In this document: one piece after another, positions 37,827-47,896 of the stretch | Layout: the number at the start of each line of letters is the position of its first letter | Numbering within the stretch: position 1 is the first letter of the stretch | Origin: Thalassovita mediterranea | GTDB taxonomy: Bacteria > Pseudomonadota > Alphaproteobacteria > Rhodobacterales > Rhodobacteraceae | Reading direction: 5' to 3' | Assembly: GCF_001458435.1 (NCBI RefSeq) | Contig: NZ_CYSF01000009.1 | Span: 152,571 to 216,570 of the forward strand | DNA length: 64,000 nt | Made by a program: the position numbers and the translations under genes | Notes under the pieces: model-generated | What the model was told of the DNA's origin: nothing | The model's database searches: none | What the model saw: the letters and a program-made list of their open reading frames with translations, nothing else

Positions 37827-38678
37827 GTGCAGATGCAGCCCCGCACACATCCCCAGACCGCGCCGCAGCCACCGCGCAGCGCATTGGGGGTGTGGCTACG
37901 CCCGCTGGCACAGTTCGAACGCGGCGAAGACTGGCGCCTGACCACACTTCATGACCGCAAGGACTATTTGGTCATCTGGCTCACCAAAGGCCAGGGGCGC
38001 GTCATACTGGCGGGTCAACGTCGGGGCATTGCAACGCACACAGCGTTAATGATCCCGCCTGATACCTTGTTTTCTATGGATCTGATGCGCAACAGCGGCG
38101 CACAGGTTCTGACAGTACCCGCCGATCTGGCTGTGGACCTGGCGCTGCCGCACCGCCCGCACTTGCTACGTTTGCGTGAGGGGCAAGATCAGGCGGAGAT
38201 GACCCATCGGCTGGACGCCATTCACCGCGAACAGGCCAGCCCCCTACCCCATGCAAGCGACGCACTAAAGGCGCATATTGCGCTCCTCTCCGTTGCGCTA
38301 AGACGCTATCTGGATGCAACGGATCCGGCACCGCGCCCCAGCGCCAGCGTCCGCCTAAGCGAAGCCTATTGCGCCTTGATCACCCAACACTATGCCAGCG
38401 GCATGGGGGTCAGCGAATATGCCCGAATGCTGGGGGTCACCACACCGCATCTGACACGGTCATGCAAACAGGCCGCAGGCCTGACGGCAGCGGCCATCCT
38501 CAGCGACCGCGCGCTTTATGCTGCGCGCGATTTGATCGAACGGTCTGACATGCCGATCAGCACCATCGCCGCTGAACTTCAGTTTGGCACCGCCGCCTAC
38601 TTTTCACGCTTCGTCACAAAACACACGGGCCACGCCCCATCCAGCCTGCGCAAGCGTGCCACTCACAAATTCACCTAA
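37827..38678 (+). CDS. AraC family transcriptional regulator
   Basis: A 283-residue regulator with an N-terminal cupin-like sensor part (about residues 30-110) and a C-terminal double helix-turn-helix (about 185-280). EYARMLGVTTPHLTRSCKQA is the first HTH; the second includes PISTIAAELQFGTAAYFSRF and THKT-like THKFT at the end. Start is GTG at 37827; an ATG two codons later is equally possible. It converges on the di-heme peroxidase gene with 13 bases between. Its target and ligand are unknown. Confidence 0.86.
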   Translation: MQMQPRTHPQTAPQPPRSALGVWLRPLAQFERGEDWRLTTLHDRKDYLVIWLTKGQGRVILAGQRRGIATHTALMIPPDTLFSMDLMRNSGAQVLTVPADLAVDLALPHRPHLLRLREGQDQAEMTHRLDAIHREQASPLPHASDALKAHIALLSVALRRYLDATDPAPRPSASVRLSEAYCALITQHYASGMGVSEYARMLGVTTPHLTRSCKQAAGLTAAAILSDRALYAARDLIERSDMPISTIAAELQFGTAAYFSRFVTKHTGHAPSSLRKRATHKFT

Positions 38679-38691
38679 AGAACTTGCGCGA

Positions 38692-39900
38692 TCACTCTTC
38701 CAACAGATGTTCGTAACGCTCGTCTGTCAGCGTTTTCATAAAGGCCACCAGCGCATCAATCCGCTGATCATCAAGCGCAGGGCCATGCGTCAACTGTTCA
38801 ACAGATAGCGTATCCGGCACCTCAGGCGCGCGCCACGGCTCCCCGGTTTCGGGGTTGATCTGACGCGCCTCTGCGCGGGAATTGTATTTGTTGTAGAACA
38901 ATACAACGGTGCGCAGATCCTCAAAAACACCATTGTGCATATAGGGCCCGGTCACAGCGACATTGCGCAGGGTCGGTACTTTGAACTTACCAGCAGCATC
39001 CGGCGCTTCGACCGCGGGGTTGGCCAAAAGGCCCACATCGACATATTCCTCGTCAATCCCGTTCAAAGCACGGGCGCGCTCATTCACTGGCGTGCCGATA
39101 TTGTGGTATTCATAATTGCTAAAGGTTTCAAACCGCGACACGGGGCTGGTTTCCAGCTGGTGGCACAGGTTGCAGTTGGTAAACTGCTGCGAGAAGAACA
39201 GAACGCGACCCAACTCTTCGTCGCGGGTCAGTTCTACTTCGCCACGCAGATAACGGTCATATTTGCTGTCAAACGGCGCAAACTGCTCTGTGCGTTCGAA
39301 CGAGGCGATGGCATCCATCATTGCGCTATAGCCAGCATCGGCATCCTGCAACACACCGGCACCGTACAAACGCTCAAAGGCGGTTACATAATCCGCATTG
39401 GCGCGCAGGCGCTCCACAACCGCCTCTTTGGACGGCATGCCCATTTCAATTGGGTTCAACGGCGGACCACCCGCCTGTTCGGCTAGATTGGTTACACGAC
39501 CGTCCCAGAATTGTCCCCCCACATAGGCGCCATCAGCGCGTTGGTGAAAGGGCGGTGAAAACCCGGCGTAACCGATGGAGGGCGTGTTGCGGTCCCCAAG
39601 AGAAACCCCGTCATCACCGAGCGAAACCGCGCGTCCTGCGTCCGTCACGCGCGGATCTGCAAAACCGCTTTCAGGATCGTGGCAGGTGGCACAAGACATG
39701 GTGCCATTGGCAGACAGATCGACATCGAAGTAGAGCCGTTCCCCAAGCGAGGCACGCTCCATGATCTCTGCCACGAATTCTTCAGCCTGCGCAGGTTGCC
39801 CAGTAGGGGCGATGCCCGCAGCAAATGCCGCACCCATCAGCCCTGATACCAAGGCCCCGCCAAAACGCTGAGAGGACATCAAAGAACGCACTGCTTTCAT
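38692..39900 (-). CDS. Di-heme cytochrome c peroxidase family protein
   Basis: A periplasmic di-heme protein of 402 residues of the CcpA/MauG superfamily. A signal sequence covers about residues 1-39 (cleavage near QAEE). The two heme-binding CxxCH motifs are C70-ATCH and C243-NLCH. RNTPSIGYAGFSPPFH and VPTLRNVAVTGPYMHNGVF are typical of bacterial cytochrome c peroxidases and related oxidases. Likely reduces hydrogen peroxide with electrons from cytochrome c, but a MauG-like or other oxidase role is possible. AAGG precedes the ATG. Confidence 0.88.
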   Translation of the reverse strand: MKAVRSLMSSQRFGGALVSGLMGAAFAAGIAPTGQPAQAEEFVAEIMERASLGERLYFDVDLSANGTMSCATCHDPESGFADPRVTDAGRAVSLGDDGVSLGDRNTPSIGYAGFSPPFHQRADGAYVGGQFWDGRVTNLAEQAGGPPLNPIEMGMPSKEAVVERLRANADYVTAFERLYGAGVLQDADAGYSAMMDAIASFERTEQFAPFDSKYDRYLRGEVELTRDEELGRVLFFSQQFTNCNLCHQLETSPVSRFETFSNYEYHNIGTPVNERARALNGIDEEYVDVGLLANPAVEAPDAAGKFKVPTLRNVAVTGPYMHNGVFEDLRTVVLFYNKYNSRAEARQINPETGEPWRAPEVPDTLSVEQLTHGPALDDQRIDALVAFMKTLTDERYEHLLEE

Positions 39901-40074
39901 CCTACCTTATTACCGACACGGGGCCGCCAATCGCCGCACCACGAATATGTGCCACCTGATAGAACAACTTTTACGAAAATACCATTAACCAAACAGCGAA
40001 AAAAGCGATCTCTTTTGAGAGCCTTGTCACCTGTATCTGGTGTATCTTGCATCGAGGCGGCGAAGGATATCACC

Positions 40075-40689
40075 TTAGCTGCCAAGGATGATCCGCACAT
40101 AGTCCCGTGTTTCCTTGAACGGGGGCACCCCGCGGTGTTTTTTCACCGCCCCTGGGCCTGCGTTATAGGCGGCAAGCGCCAGACGCCACGACCCAAAGGT
40201 CCGGTATTGCTCTGCTAGGTAACGCGCACCACCGTCCAGATTTTCATAGGGATCATGCGGATCCACGCCCAGTGTCGCAGCGGTTGCAGGCATTAGCTGC
40301 GCCAGTCCCAACGCCCCCTTGGGCGACACGGCTTTGGCGTTGAAGCCGCTTTCCTGCTGCACCAGCTTCAAGAACATGTCTTCGGGGATGTTGTGGCGGC
40401 GCGCAGCGGAACGGGCCATGTCCAGATAGGGGCCGTCATATTTGCCCTCAAAACCTTCGCCATCCCATTTGGTCGGCGTACGCACCACAGGCGCCGCGAT
40501 TGATACTGACAGGTTATCCTGCCCTTTCAACCGACCATCCAACAGGTTGGTTTGCGATTTGAACAGCTTGACCCGACTTTTTGACCCTTTCAGATCCGCC
40601 GCACCAGCGTGATCCACAGGCACCATCGCGACCGTCATTGCCAACGCCAACAGACCGATCCAAGACGATTTAGCTGTCCGATGTGTCAT
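40075..40689 (-). CDS. Lytic transglycosylase, SLT domain
   Basis: A periplasmic murein-cleaving enzyme of 204 residues. Signal peptide to about residue 30 (VDHAGA). The SLT domain spans about 88-200 with catalytic Glu113 in LVQQESGFNAKAVSPKGALG, then LAQLMPATAATLGV and ALAAYNAGPGAV. A linker of about 50 residues precedes the domain. Divergent from ssb. Confidence 0.92.
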   Translation of the reverse strand: MTHRTAKSSWIGLLALAMTVAMVPVDHAGAADLKGSKSRVKLFKSQTNLLDGRLKGQDNLSVSIAAPVVRTPTKWDGEGFEGKYDGPYLDMARSAARRHNIPEDMFLKLVQQESGFNAKAVSPKGALGLAQLMPATAATLGVDPHDPYENLDGGARYLAEQYRTFGSWRLALAAYNAGPGAVKKHRGVPPFKETRDYVRIILGS

Positions 40690-40887
40690 GAGGCCTCTCT
40701 GCCTGTCTCAACCCGAATTGTCACGCGCCACCGCAGGTGCCGGTGACCAACTGCGGGGAATATAAGGAAAACTTGCTTCAAATCCACCCTTTGACACAAA
40801 AGCAGGCAATCCTCCGCCTTGGTCCCTAAAAGGCGACGAAGCCGTCGTAGGCCTTGTTTCTAGCAGTTTTCACCGCCCTGCCCCCAT

Positions 40888-40916
40888 TTGAAATTGCATT
40901 TTCTGACAATTATAAG
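40888..40916 (+). promoter_or_regulatory. Candidate sigma-70 promoter of ssb
   Basis: TTGAAA (40888-40893) and TATAAG (40911-40916) are separated by exactly 17 bases. The start would lie about 60 bases before the ssb ATG. Confidence 0.6.
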
Positions 40917-40982
40917 AAACTTTACCTTTCCGTGAGAGCATGGTGTAAGCAATGCCCAAGTTCGAGTCAGAGGGAGACAATC

Positions 40983-41489
40983 ATGGCCGGATCCGTCAAC
41001 AAAGTTATTATCGTCGGCAATCTGGGCCGTGACCCCGAAGTGCGCAGTTTCCAGAACGGCGGCAAGGTGTGCAACCTGCGCATTGCCACCTCTGAAAACT
41101 GGAAGGATCGCAACACCGGTGAACGCCGTGAGCGGACCGAATGGCATTCGGTTGCCATCTTCTCGGAACCGCTGGCACGGATTGCGGAACAGTATCTGCG
41201 CAAAGGCTCCAAGGTTTATATCGAAGGTCAGCTGGAAACCCGCAAATGGCAGGACCAGAACGGCCAGGATCGCTATTCGACCGAAGTGGTGCTGCGCCCC
41301 TACCGTGGGGAACTGACCCTGCTGGACGGCCGTGGTGACAACCAAGGTGGTGGCCAAGGCGGCGGCTACGGCGGTGATCAGGGTGGCTACGGCGGTGGCT
41401 ACGATCAGGGCGGCGGCTACGGCGGCGGCAACCAGAACCAACAGCAAAGCGCCCCGTCGCGCGATCTGGACGACGAAATCCCGTTCTGA
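40983..41489 (+). CDS. ssb: Single-stranded DNA-binding protein
   Basis: Coats single-stranded DNA in replication, repair and recombination. 168 residues: OB fold to about residue 112 ([39 protein letters not shown]), a Gly/Tyr/Gln-rich disordered linker (about 115-150), and the acidic tip DLDDEIPF that recruits partner proteins. GAGGGAGA lies upstream of the ATG at 40983; 43 further in-frame codons upstream overlap the promoter and are rejected. Confidence 0.97.
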   Translation: MAGSVNKVIIVGNLGRDPEVRSFQNGGKVCNLRIATSENWKDRNTGERRERTEWHSVAIFSEPLARIAEQYLRKGSKVYIEGQLETRKWQDQNGQDRYSTEVVLRPYRGELTLLDGRGDNQGGGQGGGYGGDQGGYGGGYDQGGGYGGGNQNQQQSAPSRDLDDEIPF

Positions 41490-41510
41490 TCCGCACACAG
41501 CTTATTCAGA

Positions 41511-41542
41511 GAAAACGGCCGATCACATCGGCCGTTTTTTTG
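41511..41542 (+). terminator. Rho-independent terminator of ssb
   Basis: AAAACGGCCGAT and ATCGGCCGTTTT form a 12-bp stem with loop CAC and a T7 run. Confidence 0.93.
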
Positions 41543-41564
41543 TGCGACTGTTAAAGGATGCGGA

Positions 41565-41699
41565 TCAAATCACCCGATGAACCAATGCCAGCCCAATCGC
41601 TGCGTAGATCATCATCGCACCGCTCAGCACCACCAGTGCGCTGATCATGCGACCCACCCGTGGCGGCATTTGTTTGAGACGTTGTTTCACAAAAGCCAT
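41565..41699 (-). CDS. Small single-span membrane protein, 44 residues
   Basis: A short frame beginning MAFVKQRLKQMPPRVGRM, with a basic N-terminus and one hydrophobic segment (residues about 19-39, ISALVVLSGAMMIYAAIGLA), ending HRVI. It would sit with its positive end in the cytoplasm. The ribosome binding site is weak (TGAGTTT). It fills the gap between the ssb terminator and typA on the opposite strand. No family recognised; the evidence is the clean amphipathic/TM layout. Confidence 0.5.
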   Translation of the reverse strand: MAFVKQRLKQMPPRVGRMISALVVLSGAMMIYAAIGLALVHRVI

Positions 41700-41858
41700 A
41701 AATAAACTCAGACACTAAAACGTTACATCTTCGTGAATAACGGCAAATCCCGTGCCGGATTTATGCCGCAGGCGTCAAAAATCACCAAAACGCCCAATTT
41801 CACTGGCCTTCCGAACCGATCCGGTATAGCCGGAGCGCGAACAAACAAGGACAGCCTT

Positions 41859-43676
41859 ATGGATCTGCGCAACATCGCCATTATCGCCCACGTTGACCAC
41901 GGCAAAACCACGCTTGTGGATGAGCTGCTGAAGCAGTCGGGCGCCTTCCGTGAAAACCAAGCCGTGGCCGAACGTGCCATGGACAGCAACGACCTGGAAC
42001 GTGAACGTGGCATCACCATCTTCGCGAAACCCACCAGCGTTGAATGGAAAGACACCCGTATCAACATCGTGGACACCCCCGGCCACGCCGACTTCGGCGG
42101 CGAGGTAGAGCGTATCCTGTCGATGGTTGACGGTGTTGTCCTGCTGGTTGACGCCGCCGAAGGCCCGATGCCGCAGACCAAATTCGTAACCTCGAAAGCA
42201 CTGGCACTGGGCCTGCGCCCCATTGTGGTTCTGAACAAGGTCGACAAACCCGACGCCGAACCCGATCGCGCGCTGGACGAGGTGTTTGACCTGTTCTCGT
42301 CGCTGGATGCGAACGAAGATCAGCTGGATTTCCCGCACATGTACGCCTCTGGCCGTTCTGGCTGGGCCGATCATGATCTGGATGGCCCGCGCAAAGACCT
42401 GCACGCGCTGTTTGACCTGATCGTCAACCACGTGCCGGAACCCAAGCAGGTGAAACAGCAAGGCGACGATTTCCGCATGCTGGCGACCACCCTTGGCTCG
42501 GACCCGTTCATGGGCCGCACCCTGACCGGTCGCGTTGAATCCGGCAAAATCGCTGTGGGTGCCACCGTTCAGGCGATCAGCCGCATCGGCCAGAAAATCG
42601 AACAGTTCCGCGTCACCAAAATTCAGGCCTTCCGCGGCCTGCAAAACGCCGACATCGATGAAGCCACCGCAGGCGACATCGTCACCCTCGCCGGTATGTC
42701 GAAGGCCACCGTGGCTGACACCATCTGCGCATTGGCCGTGGATGAGGCGCTGGACGCACAGCCCATCGACCCGCCGACCATCACCGTGACCTTTGGCATC
42801 AACGACAGCCCGCTGGCGGGTCGTGACGGCAAAAAGGTTCAGTCGCGCGTGATCCGTGACCGTCTGTACAAAGAAGCGGAATCCAACGTCGCAATCAAAA
42901 TCGAAGACACCCCCGGCGGCGAAGCTTTTGAGGTGTCCGGTCGTGGCGAACTGCAAATGGGTGTTCTGATTGAAAACATGCGCCGTGAGGATTTCGAACT
43001 GTCGATCTCCCGCCCGCAGGTGATCATGAAAGAAGAAGACGGCCAGCGCATCGAACCCGTCGAAGAAGTCACCATCGACGTGGATGACGAATACTCCGGC
43101 GCGGTGATCGAAAAACTGACCGGTGCGCGCAAAGGTGATCTGGTGGAAATGCGCCAGAACTCGGGCAAGACCCGTATCATCGCCCACGTCCCGTCGCGTG
43201 GCCTGATCGGCTACCACGGCGAATTCCTGACCGACACCCGCGGCACCGGCGTTCTGAACCGCGTGTTCCAAGGCTGGACCGCGCACAAAGGCCCGATCCC
43301 CGGCCGTCGTGCAGGCGTTCTGATCTCGATGGAAGATGGTGAGGCCGTGGCCTACGCGCTGTGGAACCTCGAAGATCGTGGCCGCATGATGATCGGCGCT
43401 CAGGCGAAGGTGTATCAGGGCATGATCATCGGCGAACACTCGCGCGATAACGATCTGGAAGTGAACCCGCTGAAGGGTAAGAAGCTGACCAACGTGCGTG
43501 CCTCCGGCAGCGACGAAGCGGTCCGTCTGACCACCCCGATCACGCTGAGCCTGGAAGAGGCGATTGCCTACATCAACGACGACGAACTGGTGGAAGTGAC
43601 CCCCAACTCGATCCGTCTGCGCAAACGCTACCTCGACCCGCATGAGCGTAAGCGTATGGCGAAAGCCAACCAGTAA
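41859..43676 (+). CDS. typA: Ribosome-associated GTPase TypA/BipA
   Basis: A translational GTPase of the EF-G family, 605 residues, active in ribosome assembly and stress or low-temperature adaptation. G1 is AHVDHGKTT, switch [14 protein letters not shown]4 NKVDKPDA. Domain V and the BipA-specific C-terminal domain ([13 protein letters not shown]) are intact. The ATG at 41859 has AAGGACA upstream; 42 more in-frame codons upstream are not part of the family. Confidence 0.96.
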   Translation: MDLRNIAIIAHVDHGKTTLVDELLKQSGAFRENQAVAERAMDSNDLERERGITIFAKPTSVEWKDTRINIVDTPGHADFGGEVERILSMVDGVVLLVDAAEGPMPQTKFVTSKALALGLRPIVVLNKVDKPDAEPDRALDEVFDLFSSLDANEDQLDFPHMYASGRSGWADHDLDGPRKDLHALFDLIVNHVPEPKQVKQQGDDFRMLATTLGSDPFMGRTLTGRVESGKIAVGATVQAISRIGQKIEQFRVTKIQAFRGLQNADIDEATAGDIVTLAGMSKATVADTICALAVDEALDAQPIDPPTITVTFGINDSPLAGRDGKKVQSRVIRDRLYKEAESNVAIKIEDTPGGEAFEVSGRGELQMGVLIENMRREDFELSISRPQVIMKEEDGQRIEPVEEVTIDVDDEYSGAVIEKLTGARKGDLVEMRQNSGKTRIIAHVPSRGLIGYHGEFLTDTRGTGVLNRVFQGWTAHKGPIPGRRAGVLISMEDGEAVAYALWNLEDRGRMMIGAQAKVYQGMIIGEHSRDNDLEVNPLKGKKLTNVRASGSDEAVRLTTPITLSLEEAIAYINDDELVEVTPNSIRLRKRYLDPHERKRMAKANQ

Positions 43677-43695
43677 GACACTGGCATAGAATTAG

Positions 43696-43738
43696 AAAAG
43701 CCCGGTGAGAGTGATCTCACCGGGCTTTCTCTTTCTAA
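43696..43738. terminator. Bidirectional terminator between typA and the amidotransferase gene
   Basis: AAAGCCCGGTGAGA (43697-43710) and TCTCACCGGGCTTT (43715-43728) form a 14-bp stem with a GTGA loop. A T-rich tail follows on plus, and TTTTCTAAT on minus. Confidence 0.9.
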
Positions 43739-43760
43739 TCTCGGCGCCGCTCAATGCCGC

Positions 43761-44534
43761 TCAGTGTGGCTCAAACGGCTCAATCACCGCATCAGACGCG
43801 GTGAAGGTGCAAAACGATCCCGCAGGCACCTCTTCCCAACAGTCGCCCGTATGCAGTGGCTCAGACACAACCATACGCCCCTGCCCGTTTGGCCCCACAT
43901 GGCTATAGACCGTGGGCGCACGGCTATCAGAAGAATAGCGCACCGCGAATAGTTTCTCGCCACAGCTGAACGCCGCTGCCAGCCGCATATGCGGCGTGGT
44001 GCCGTGTTCACGGCTCAGCCGTTCCAGAATGGCAACCGCGCGTTCCATCGCGCCTTTGGGATCCTCAAACAGCCCCTCGGACACCGCGATCAAAAACAAC
44101 GCCTCACTGTCGGTGGCGCCTTTGCGTTCGGGATACAGCTCATCGGGAATCAACATGTCCGCGCGGCGGCGGAACGTCTCAAATCCCCCGACCTGCCCGT
44201 TGTGCATGAACGACCAACAGCCCGAGGTGAACGGGTGGCAGTTATTGCGGCTGGTCGCCGTGCCAGTCGACGCGCGCACATGTGCCAGAAACAGCCCTGA
44301 TTTCACCTGATGCGTCAACGAACGCAGATTAGGATCAGACCATGCCGGATGGGTATCGCGATAAATCCCCGGCGTGCCGCGATCCCCGTACCAGGCCACA
44401 CCAAACCCATCGGCATTGGTCGCGGTTTTGCATTCATTGGCAGAAATGCTCTGCGCAATCAGCGAATGGTCCGGTTTGCTGACCAGATCCTCTAGGTAAA
44501 CGGGGGATCCGATATAGGCGGCCCAGCGGCACAT
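43761..44534 (-). CDS. Class II glutamine amidotransferase
   Basis: A 257-residue protein with an N-terminal nucleophile glutaminase fold. The catalytic Cys2 follows the initiator Met (MCRWAAYIG); NADGFGVAWY, LAHVRASTG and FMHNGQVGGF are the glutamine-binding blocks. It resembles YafJ and EgtC. EgtC hydrolyses a gamma-glutamyl intermediate of ergothioneine synthesis, but no egtB or egtD is nearby, so the substrate is open. AGGAGA precedes the ATG at 44534 well, fixing the start that exposes Cys2. Confidence 0.9.
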   Translation of the reverse strand: MCRWAAYIGSPVYLEDLVSKPDHSLIAQSISANECKTATNADGFGVAWYGDRGTPGIYRDTHPAWSDPNLRSLTHQVKSGLFLAHVRASTGTATSRNNCHPFTSGCWSFMHNGQVGGFETFRRRADMLIPDELYPERKGATDSEALFLIAVSEGLFEDPKGAMERAVAILERLSREHGTTPHMRLAAAFSCGEKLFAVRYSSDSRAPTVYSHVGPNGQGRMVVSEPLHTGDCWEEVPAGSFCTFTASDAVIEPFEPH

Positions 44535-44577
44535 GGGGTGTCTCCTGCACTTCTTGGTATGCGTCCTCACAGACCAC

Positions 44578-44606
44578 AAAAAAGGCCCACGCGGAAGGCG
44601 CAGGCC
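44578..44606 (-). terminator. Rho-independent terminator of the DUF1330 gene
   Basis: GGCCCACGCG (44584-44593) and CGCAGGCC (44599-44606) form an imperfect GC-rich stem followed on the minus strand by TTTTTT. Confidence 0.75.
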
Positions 44607-44631
44607 AATCTGCTGTTATGCACAGAAGTGG

Positions 44632-44919
44632 TCATTCGGTCGTTTCGACCACCATCAATTCACGCTCTGACGCATCGCGCGCGTGGCTTAGCGCCTCTTG
44701 GTATTCGGGGCTGTTGTAGCAATCGACAGCCGCCTCAACACTGGGGAATCGCGCGACGACATTGCGCGGACGTTCCTTGCCCTCTAGCTGCACAAAACGG
44801 GCGGCGCGGGCGATGAAGTGGCCACCATGTTTGGCGATCGCAGGCCCTGCAAGGGCGGCGTATTTTCCGTAGGCCTCTTCGTCGGTGACGGTGACGTGGG
44901 CGATCCAAAGTGCGGGCAT
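44632..44919 (-). CDS. DUF1330 family protein
   Basis: A 95-residue ferredoxin-like (dimeric alpha/beta barrel) protein. MPALWIAHVTVTDEEAYGKY, RFVQLEGKERPRNVVARFPS and CYNSPEYQEAL match DUF1330, a family of unknown function. The start is fixed by GGAGGAG 5 nt before the ATG. That ribosome binding site forms one arm of a long RNA hairpin (44925-44974), so translation should be weak unless the hairpin opens. A terminator follows at 44578-44606. Confidence 0.88.
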   Translation of the reverse strand: MPALWIAHVTVTDEEAYGKYAALAGPAIAKHGGHFIARAARFVQLEGKERPRNVVARFPSVEAAVDCYNSPEYQEALSHARDASERELMVVETTE

Positions 44920-44924
44920 GAAAA

Positions 44925-44974
44925 CTCCTCCGGCGTATGTGTTTCCCTAAAGATTAGAGAAACCGCCGGAGGAG
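44925..44974 (-). promoter_or_regulatory. SD-sequestering stem-loop in the DUF1330 leader
   Basis: On the minus-strand transcript CUCCUCCGGCG pairs perfectly with CGCCGGAGGAG, whose GGAGGAG is the ribosome binding site. Above it GUUUCUCUAA pairs with UUAGGGAAAC (one U-G), loop UCU, with only a 5-nt bulge (ACAUA). The 21-bp hairpin is followed by UUUUC and then the AUG. It could be a translational switch or RNA thermometer, the alaS terminator, or both. Confidence 0.7.
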
Positions 44975-45026
44975 CCAATTGTTTTATGCGCTAAGGCGCG
45001 AAGTTTTTTGACCAACGGGTCGAATA

Positions 45027-47687
45027 TTAGCCGGTGATCGCCGCCTCTGCCGCGGCGATGGCTGCATCGGCGTTGGCAACATCCTTGCCGCCACCTTGGG
45101 CCATGTCAGGACGACCACCGCCGCCCTTACCGCCCAGTTCCGGCACAGCCGCCTTCACCAGATCCACCGCCGACACCTTGTCGGTTGCGTCCTTGGTCAC
45201 GCCAGCGGCCACGGCCACTTTGCCGCCTGTGTCCGCGATCAGCAGAACCGCGCCAGTGCCCAGACGTTCCTTATGCTCATCAATCAGTGCGGGCAGATCC
45301 TTGCCCGACACGCCGGACAGTACCTGCGCGATGAACTTCACACCGTTGATTTCCTTGGCTTCCACGCCGCCGCCATTCGATGCACCGCCCGCCATTGCCA
45401 GTTCACGACGCAGCTGTGCCACCTCGTTTTCCAGCTTCTTACGTTCGTCCATCAGGCCGCGCACACGATCCGCAACTTCGGCCGGTTTGGTTTTCAGAAC
45501 CAGTGCAACCTCAGCCAAACGCTGATCCTGCTGCGCCAGATACTCCATCGCGGCCTGACCAGTCAGTGCCTCAATCCGGCGCACACCAGCGGAGGACGCG
45601 CTGTCCCCCAGCGCCACAAAGGCGCCGATATCACCGGTTTGGCGCACATGCGTACCGCCACACAGTTCCAGCGAATAGGTGTTGCCATCGTTGCCCTTGC
45701 CGGACCCGTCCTGCACACCCATCGACACAACGCGCACTTCGTCGCCGTATTTCTCACCAAACAACGCCTGCGCACCCAGCGCGCGGGCATCATCGGGGGT
45801 CATGATACGGGTCGTGACCTCGGTGTTCTGGCGGATGTAGGCGTTCACGTCACGCTCCACACGGGCCAGTTCATCTGCGGTCAGCGCCTTGGCATGGCTG
45901 AAGTCAAAGCGCAGTCGATCCGGCGCGTTCAGCGAGCCGCGTTGCGCCACATGTTCACCCAGCGCCTCGCGCAGGGCTTCGTGCAGCAGGTGCGTGGCCG
46001 AGTGGTTGGCGCGAATGGTGCTGCGGCGGACGTGATCGACGATCAGCTGCGCGGCGGCGCCTTTGGACAGTTCACCTTCGGTCACTTCGGCGAAGTGGAT
46101 GAAGACGCCAGCGGCCTTGCGGGTGTCGGTCACGCGGGCTTCACCGCCATCAACCTTGATCACGCCGGTATCGCCAACCTGGCCACCGCTTTCTGCGTAG
46201 AACGGCGTTTGGTTTACAGCGATCTGCACGCTGTCACCCTTGGCAACCCTATTAACCTGCGCACCGTTCTTGATCAGCGCCACAACCTGCCCTTCGGCCA
46301 CTTCGGTGTCATAGCCTAGGAATTCGGTGACGCCACCCGCTTCGGCCACGTCGAACCAAATGGTTGCATCCGCCGCCTCACCCGAACCAGCCCAAGCCGC
46401 GCGCGCCTTGGCTTTCTGCTCTTCCATCGCGGCGTCAAAACCGTCGGTGTCCACGGTCAGGCCCTTTTCACGCAGCGCATCCTGCGTCAGGTCCAGCGGG
46501 AAGCCGTAGGTGTCATAAAGCTTGAACGCGGTTTCGCCGTTCAGCGCGTCGCCTTCGTTCAGGTCCGCAACCTCACCGTCCAGCAATTTCAGACCGCGAT
46601 CCAGCGTCTGCTTGAACCGGGTTTCTTCCAGTTGCAGCGTTTCTTCGATCATCGGCTGCGCTTGGCGCAGTTCCGGATAGGCGTCGCCCATCTGGCTGAC
46701 CAGCGCCGGCACCAGCTGGTGCATCACCGGATCTTTGGCTCCCAGCAGGTGCGCGTGACGCATGGCGCGGCGCATGATGCGGCGCAGCACGTAGCCGCGT
46801 CCGTCGTTCGACGGCATCACACCATCCGCGATCAGGAACGAGGTCGAACGCAGGTGGTCCGCGATCACGCGGTGATGCACGTTCTGATCACCGTAGGGGT
46901 CAACGTTGGTCACGTTGGCCGAGGCCTCGATCAGCGATTTGAACAGGTCAGTGTCGTAGTTGTCATGGCTGCCCTGCAGCAACGCGCCGATCCGTTCCAG
47001 CCCCATGCCGGTGTCGATCGACTGCATGTCCAGATCGGTCATCGAGCCGTCTTCGAACCGTTCATTCTGCATGAACACAACGTTCCAAATCTCGATAAAG
47101 CGGTCGCCGTCTTCCTCAGGGCTGCCCGGAGGGCCACCCCAGATGTGATCGCCGTGATCATAGAAAATCTCGGTACACGGACCGCAGGGGCCGGTCGGGC
47201 CCATCTGCCAGAAGTTGTCAGAAGTGGCGATGCGGATGATGCGATCCTCGGGCACGCCGAGTTTTTTCCACATCTCAAACGCTTCGTCATCGGTGTGATA
47301 CACCGTGGTCAGCAGGCGCGATTTGTCGATGCCAAACTCTTTGGTCACCAGTTCCCATGCAAAGGGGATCGCCTCAGACTTGAAATAGTCGCCAAAGCTG
47401 AAGTTGCCCAGCATCTCAAAGAACGTGTGGTGGCGTGCGGTGTAGCCCACGTTATCAAGGTCGTTATGCTTGCCGCCAGCGCGCACACATTTTTGCGACG
47501 TGGTGGCGCGGGTATAGTCGCGTTTTTCGACGCCGGTGAAGCAGTTTTTGAACTGCACCATGCCAGAGTTGGTGAACATCAGCGTCGGATCGTTACGCGG
47601 CACCAGCGGGCTGGAGGACACGATCTCGTGCCCCTGTTTCTGGAAGTAGTTCAGAAAAGTCGAACGGATTTCGTTAAGACTGGGCAT
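45027..47687 (-). CDS. alaS: Alanyl-tRNA synthetase
   Basis: Charges tRNA-Ala. 886 residues, full length. The class II core is N-terminal ([32 protein letters not shown]). The editing domain has the zinc-binding [11 protein letters not shown] and CGGTH motifs, and the C-terminal DHHA1 domain ends with a Gly-rich [16 protein letters not shown]. The ATG at 47687 has CAGG upstream; 37 more in-frame codons are not conserved sequence. Confidence 0.97.
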   Translation of the reverse strand: MPSLNEIRSTFLNYFQKQGHEIVSSSPLVPRNDPTLMFTNSGMVQFKNCFTGVEKRDYTRATTSQKCVRAGGKHNDLDNVGYTARHHTFFEMLGNFSFGDYFKSEAIPFAWELVTKEFGIDKSRLLTTVYHTDDEAFEMWKKLGVPEDRIIRIATSDNFWQMGPTGPCGPCTEIFYDHGDHIWGGPPGSPEEDGDRFIEIWNVVFMQNERFEDGSMTDLDMQSIDTGMGLERIGALLQGSHDNYDTDLFKSLIEASANVTNVDPYGDQNVHHRVIADHLRSTSFLIADGVMPSNDGRGYVLRRIMRRAMRHAHLLGAKDPVMHQLVPALVSQMGDAYPELRQAQPMIEETLQLEETRFKQTLDRGLKLLDGEVADLNEGDALNGETAFKLYDTYGFPLDLTQDALREKGLTVDTDGFDAAMEEQKAKARAAWAGSGEAADATIWFDVAEAGGVTEFLGYDTEVAEGQVVALIKNGAQVNRVAKGDSVQIAVNQTPFYAESGGQVGDTGVIKVDGGEARVTDTRKAAGVFIHFAEVTEGELSKGAAAQLIVDHVRRSTIRANHSATHLLHEALREALGEHVAQRGSLNAPDRLRFDFSHAKALTADELARVERDVNAYIRQNTEVTTRIMTPDDARALGAQALFGEKYGDEVRVVSMGVQDGSGKGNDGNTYSLELCGGTHVRQTGDIGAFVALGDSASSAGVRRIEALTGQAAMEYLAQQDQRLAEVALVLKTKPAEVADRVRGLMDERKKLENEVAQLRRELAMAGGASNGGGVEAKEINGVKFIAQVLSGVSGKDLPALIDEHKERLGTGAVLLIADTGGKVAVAAGVTKDATDKVSAVDLVKAAVPELGGKGGGGRPDMAQGGGKDVANADAAIAAAEAAITG

Positions 47688-47840
47688 CGGCCTGAAATTC
47701 CCCAATAGATCGGTTTCACGCTGATGTATCCGCAGGATAGGGCCATGTCCACTGCTACCTCTGCGAAAGCAGGGCCGCATGGCCATTACGGATGTCACGT
47801 TTTGTTAATCCGCCCCCCAAGGCGGCGGGCACATCAAATG

Positions 47841-47870
47841 CAAAAGCCGCGGCAATCATGCCGCGGCCCT
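47841..47870 (-). terminator. Rho-independent terminator of recA
   Basis: GCCGCGGC (47846-47853) and GCCGCGGC (47860-47867) form an 8-bp stem. TTTTG follows on the minus strand, 30 bases beyond the recA stop. Confidence 0.8.
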
Positions 47871-47896
47871 TAGTCGGTTCAGATCTAGTCAGAGGA

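Noticed and set aside
41335..41450. Repetitive DNA in ssb that could look like a tandem repeat or array
   Set aside because: It encodes the Gly/Gln-rich disordered linker normal for SSB; there are no spacers, so it is not a CRISPR array.
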